Below are positions 5,084-6,682 of a stretch of DNA of 6,682 nucleotides, one piece after another (within the stretch, counting starts at the first letter, position 1; each line of letters starts with the position of its first letter). The position numbers were made by a program, and so were the translations under genes. Source of the DNA: an uncultured Clostridia bacterium (GTDB lineage: Bacteria > Bacillota > Clostridia > Lachnospirales > Lachnospiraceae). Where the stretch lies: positions 1 to 6,682 of the forward strand of contig CAMJIC010000138.1 in the NCBI GenBank assembly GCA_946405675.1. Direction: 5' to 3'. The notes under the pieces were generated by a model. That model had not been told where the DNA came from. It did no database searches and saw nothing but the letters and a program-made list of their open reading frames with translations.

Positions 5084-6565
5084 TTAAAGCATGCTCAGCA
5101 CGCCAGTCTCCTCATTGAATGCGCAGATCAGCTCGTCAAGCTCCTTTGCCTGATGGTGAACCGCATCCCAGGTTCCTTCCGTATCATACCACAAAGCATC
5201 CAGATCTTCTATCGTCATCCCCTGCTGCTCCACCCAGGTATAATATTTCAGGTTATGGATCCGCTTGCGCGACTGATATGTCAGCTCTTCCATGCTGTCT
5301 GTCTTCAGGTTCAGCATATGAAGATGATGATCCAGCTGCGCCGCATTTACGCTGTATGCACCATACATCTGGTTCAGCTCTTCTATCCTGCTGCCATACA
5401 TGACCGCGGAGTCTGTCAGGACAGTCCCTACCACGTCATGCTCCGTGAGCTCATAATACTTCGCCATCTTGATGCAGCACAGCACATTGGCGATGCCGCT
5501 GATGCCGAGCCAGCCCAGCTTCCCGATCATCTCATCATCAAGCTTCAGCTCTTCCTTCAGATACGCCTTTCCTTCCGGCGTATTGAACAGACGCAGCAGC
5601 CGCTGGGAATCTTCATCATCAATGTCGATCACCATGTCTGTGTTCTTCACATTATGGATCCACGGCACATGCTTGTCTCCGATTCCCTCGATCCTGTGGC
5701 CGCCGAATCCATTCTGCAGGAGCGTCGGGCACTGAAGCGCTTCCCCCACTGCAAGCTTCAGGTTCGGGTACAGTTCCTTCAGCCGGTCACCGGTGGACAT
5801 GGTTCCGGCGGAACCGGAGGTAAAGCAGGCTCCGGCAAAACGGTCGCCATCCCTTTTGACCGCCTCGAAGACCTCCGCAAGCGCATTGCCGGTCACGTTA
5901 TAATGCCAGAGGGGATTGCCCATCTCCGCAAACTGGTTGAAGATCATGTACTGAGGATCCTGCTTCAGTTCATTGGTCTTGTCAAATATTTCCTTGACGT
6001 TGCTCTCGCATCCCGGCGTAGCAATGACTTCCGCGCCGATCTCATGCAGCCAGTCAAAACGTTCCTGGCTCATCTCGGCCGGAAGGATCGCGACACCCTT
6101 TGCCCCGAGCAGGGCCGAGTTGAATGCGCCGCCCCTGCAGTAGTTTCCGGTGGAGGGCCACACAGCCTTCTGCGTATCAACATCAAACTGGCCGGTGACA
6201 AGCCGCGGCGCAAGGCAGCCAAAGGAAGCGCCCACCTTATGGCATCCTGTGGGGAACCATTTTCCCACCATGGCAATAATGCGGCACGGGACACCCGTAA
6301 GCGCACTTGGAAGCTCAATATAATTCGGAACTTTGGAATACAGCCCGCCGCTCTCCTTCGCTTCATTCTTCCAGGTAATCCGGAACAGATTCAGCGGATT
6401 CACATCCCACAGCCCTGTCTTCTTCAGGCCTTCCTGAATCTTCTCCGGCGTATGCTCCGGATGCATCATCTGATCAATGGTAGGGATCAGGATCCTGTTT
6501 TCCTTTGCCTTCCTGATATTGTGCGCCAACGCCTGTTTCCTGATGCTCAGATCGATCTTAACCAC
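5084..6565 (-). CDS. PLP-dependent enzyme of the cysteine synthase/CBS superfamily, substrate unknown
   Basis: This 493-aa protein is a fold-type II PLP enzyme, of the kind usually labelled pyridoxal-5-phosphate-dependent protein beta subunit. The likely PLP lysine is K110 in TGCHKVGAS. The asparagine loop is PSTGNYCRGGA (137-147), the glycine-rich phosphate loop is TSGSAGTMSTGD (249-260), and FGGHRIEGIGDKHVP (287-301) echoes the GPHKIQGIG segment of cysteine synthases. It is much longer than CysK (about 310 aa), with an N-terminal extension of roughly 75 residues and a C-terminal region (about 330-493) that I do not recognise as CBS domains. It is probably a beta-replacement or elimination enzyme acting on a serine-type amino acid. 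Adjacent serC raises O-phosphoserine as a possible substrate, but this is inference. The start is GTG at 6565; no in-frame ATG with a better site was seen. Confidence 0.85.
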   Translation of the reverse strand: MVKIDLSIRKQALAHNIRKAKENRILIPTIDQMMHPEHTPEKIQEGLKKTGLWDVNPLNLFRITWKNEAKESGGLYSKVPNYIELPSALTGVPCRIIAMVGKWFPTGCHKVGASFGCLAPRLVTGQFDVDTQKAVWPSTGNYCRGGAFNSALLGAKGVAILPAEMSQERFDWLHEIGAEVIATPGCESNVKEIFDKTNELKQDPQYMIFNQFAEMGNPLWHYNVTGNALAEVFEAVKRDGDRFAGACFTSGSAGTMSTGDRLKELYPNLKLAVGEALQCPTLLQNGFGGHRIEGIGDKHVPWIHNVKNTDMVIDIDDEDSQRLLRLFNTPEGKAYLKEELKLDDEMIGKLGWLGISGIANVLCCIKMAKYYELTEHDVVGTVLTDSAVMYGSRIEELNQMYGAYSVNAAQLDHHLHMLNLKTDSMEELTYQSRKRIHNLKYYTWVEQQGMTIEDLDALWYDTEGTWDAVHHQAKELDELICAFNEETGVLSML

Positions 6566-6574
6566 AACTGCTAA

Positions 6575-6581
6575 CCCCTTT
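6575..6581 (-). promoter_or_regulatory. Ribosome binding site for the GTG-started PLP enzyme gene
   Basis: AAAGGGG lies 9 nt before the GTG start at 6565. The nearby ATG at 6584 is out of frame and overlaps this site, so it cannot be the start. The match to the Shine-Dalgarno consensus is fair rather than perfect, and it supports GTG initiation. Confidence 0.6.
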
Positions 6582-6591
6582 CATATTTCTT

Positions 6592-6629
6592 TGTGTAACT
6601 GTTCAGAACCTGTTCTGAACAGTTACACA
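6592..6629. repeat. Palindromic intergenic repeat, copy 3, longest (upstream of PLP enzyme gene)
   Basis: A perfect 18-bp inverted repeat with arms TGTGTAACTGTTCAGAAC (6592-6609) and its complement (6612-6629), spacer CT. The inner 32 bp are the shared core found at the other two sites. It ends 27 nt before the GTG start, so if transcribed it would fold close to the ribosome binding site at 6575-6581 without covering it. Confidence 0.9.
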
Positions 6630-6663
6630 TCGGGCGATGCTTCGCATCCTGAATCGCCCGATG
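6628..6663. other. GC-rich inverted repeat next to palindrome copy 3
   Basis: Arms CATCGGGCGAT (6628-6638) and ATCGCCCGATG (6653-6663) form an 11-bp stem around a 14-nt loop; an alternative inner hairpin GATGC-TTC-GCATC also exists (6636-6648). It shares bases 6628-6629 with the palindrome. No T-run follows in either direction, so a terminator for an upstream gene beyond the window is possible but weak. The remaining 19 bases to the window end are AT-rich and could hold a promoter element (TATATT-like on the minus strand). Confidence 0.5.
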
Positions 6664-6682
6664 CCACTTAATATACACTTTC

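Noticed and set aside
4970..6574. A 534-codon open frame on the plus strand opposite the PLP enzyme gene.
   Set aside because: It is the antisense of a well-conserved PLP enzyme gene, has no recognisable protein motif and no good ribosome binding site. Long antisense frames are expected from the codon bias of the real gene.
6599..6620. The palindrome centre GAAC-CT-GTTC resembles a Gram-positive LexA (SOS) box.
   Set aside because: The LexA box has GAAC and GTTC separated by four bases; here the spacing is two in both intact copies. The repeat also sits at metabolic genes and extends well beyond such a site.

Overview
The window reads as chromosomal DNA from a low-to-moderate GC Firmicute, most likely class Clostridia (Lachnospiraceae-like). 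This is inferred from strong AGGAGG-type ribosome binding sites, the short (no ACT domain) SerA next to SerC and a DUF1015 protein, and the intergenic palindromes. The species cannot be named from the sequence. All five genes lie on the minus strand, so the locus is read from high to low coordinates.

Layout in transcription order: (1) 6682-6566, a leader with a GC-rich hairpin joined to a 38-bp near-perfect palindrome. (2) 6565-5084, a PLP-dependent enzyme of the cysteine synthase / cystathionine beta-synthase superfamily whose substrate is unassigned. (3) A 134-bp gap with a second copy of the palindrome and a possible serC promoter. (4) 4949-3858, serC, phosphoserine aminotransferase. (5) A 288-bp gap rich in hairpins, with a probable serC terminator and a possible serA promoter. 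(6) 3569-2661, serA, a short D-3-phosphoglycerate dehydrogenase. (7) A 73-bp gap with a third palindrome. (8) 2587-1286, a DUF1015 protein. (9) 1289-90, dpaL, diaminopropionate ammonia-lyase, overlapping the previous gene by 4 bp. (10) 89-1, a short GC-rich tail with direct repeats.

SerA and SerC make O-phospho-L-serine from 3-phosphoglycerate. No phosphoserine phosphatase (serB) is visible; DUF1015 occupies the position where one might be expected. The two outer PLP enzymes belong to the fold-type II class that works on the beta-carbon of serine-like amino acids: one probably does beta-replacement, the other eliminates ammonia from 2,3-diaminopropionate. The locus therefore looks like a phosphoserine/serine beta-carbon module, but the link between synthesis and DpaL is inference.

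The most unusual non-coding signal is a family of palindromic intergenic repeats with arms GTAACTGTTCAGAAC. Two near-perfect copies and one decayed copy sit in three of the four non-coding gaps around the genes, with partial relatives in the serC-serA gap and at the left end.
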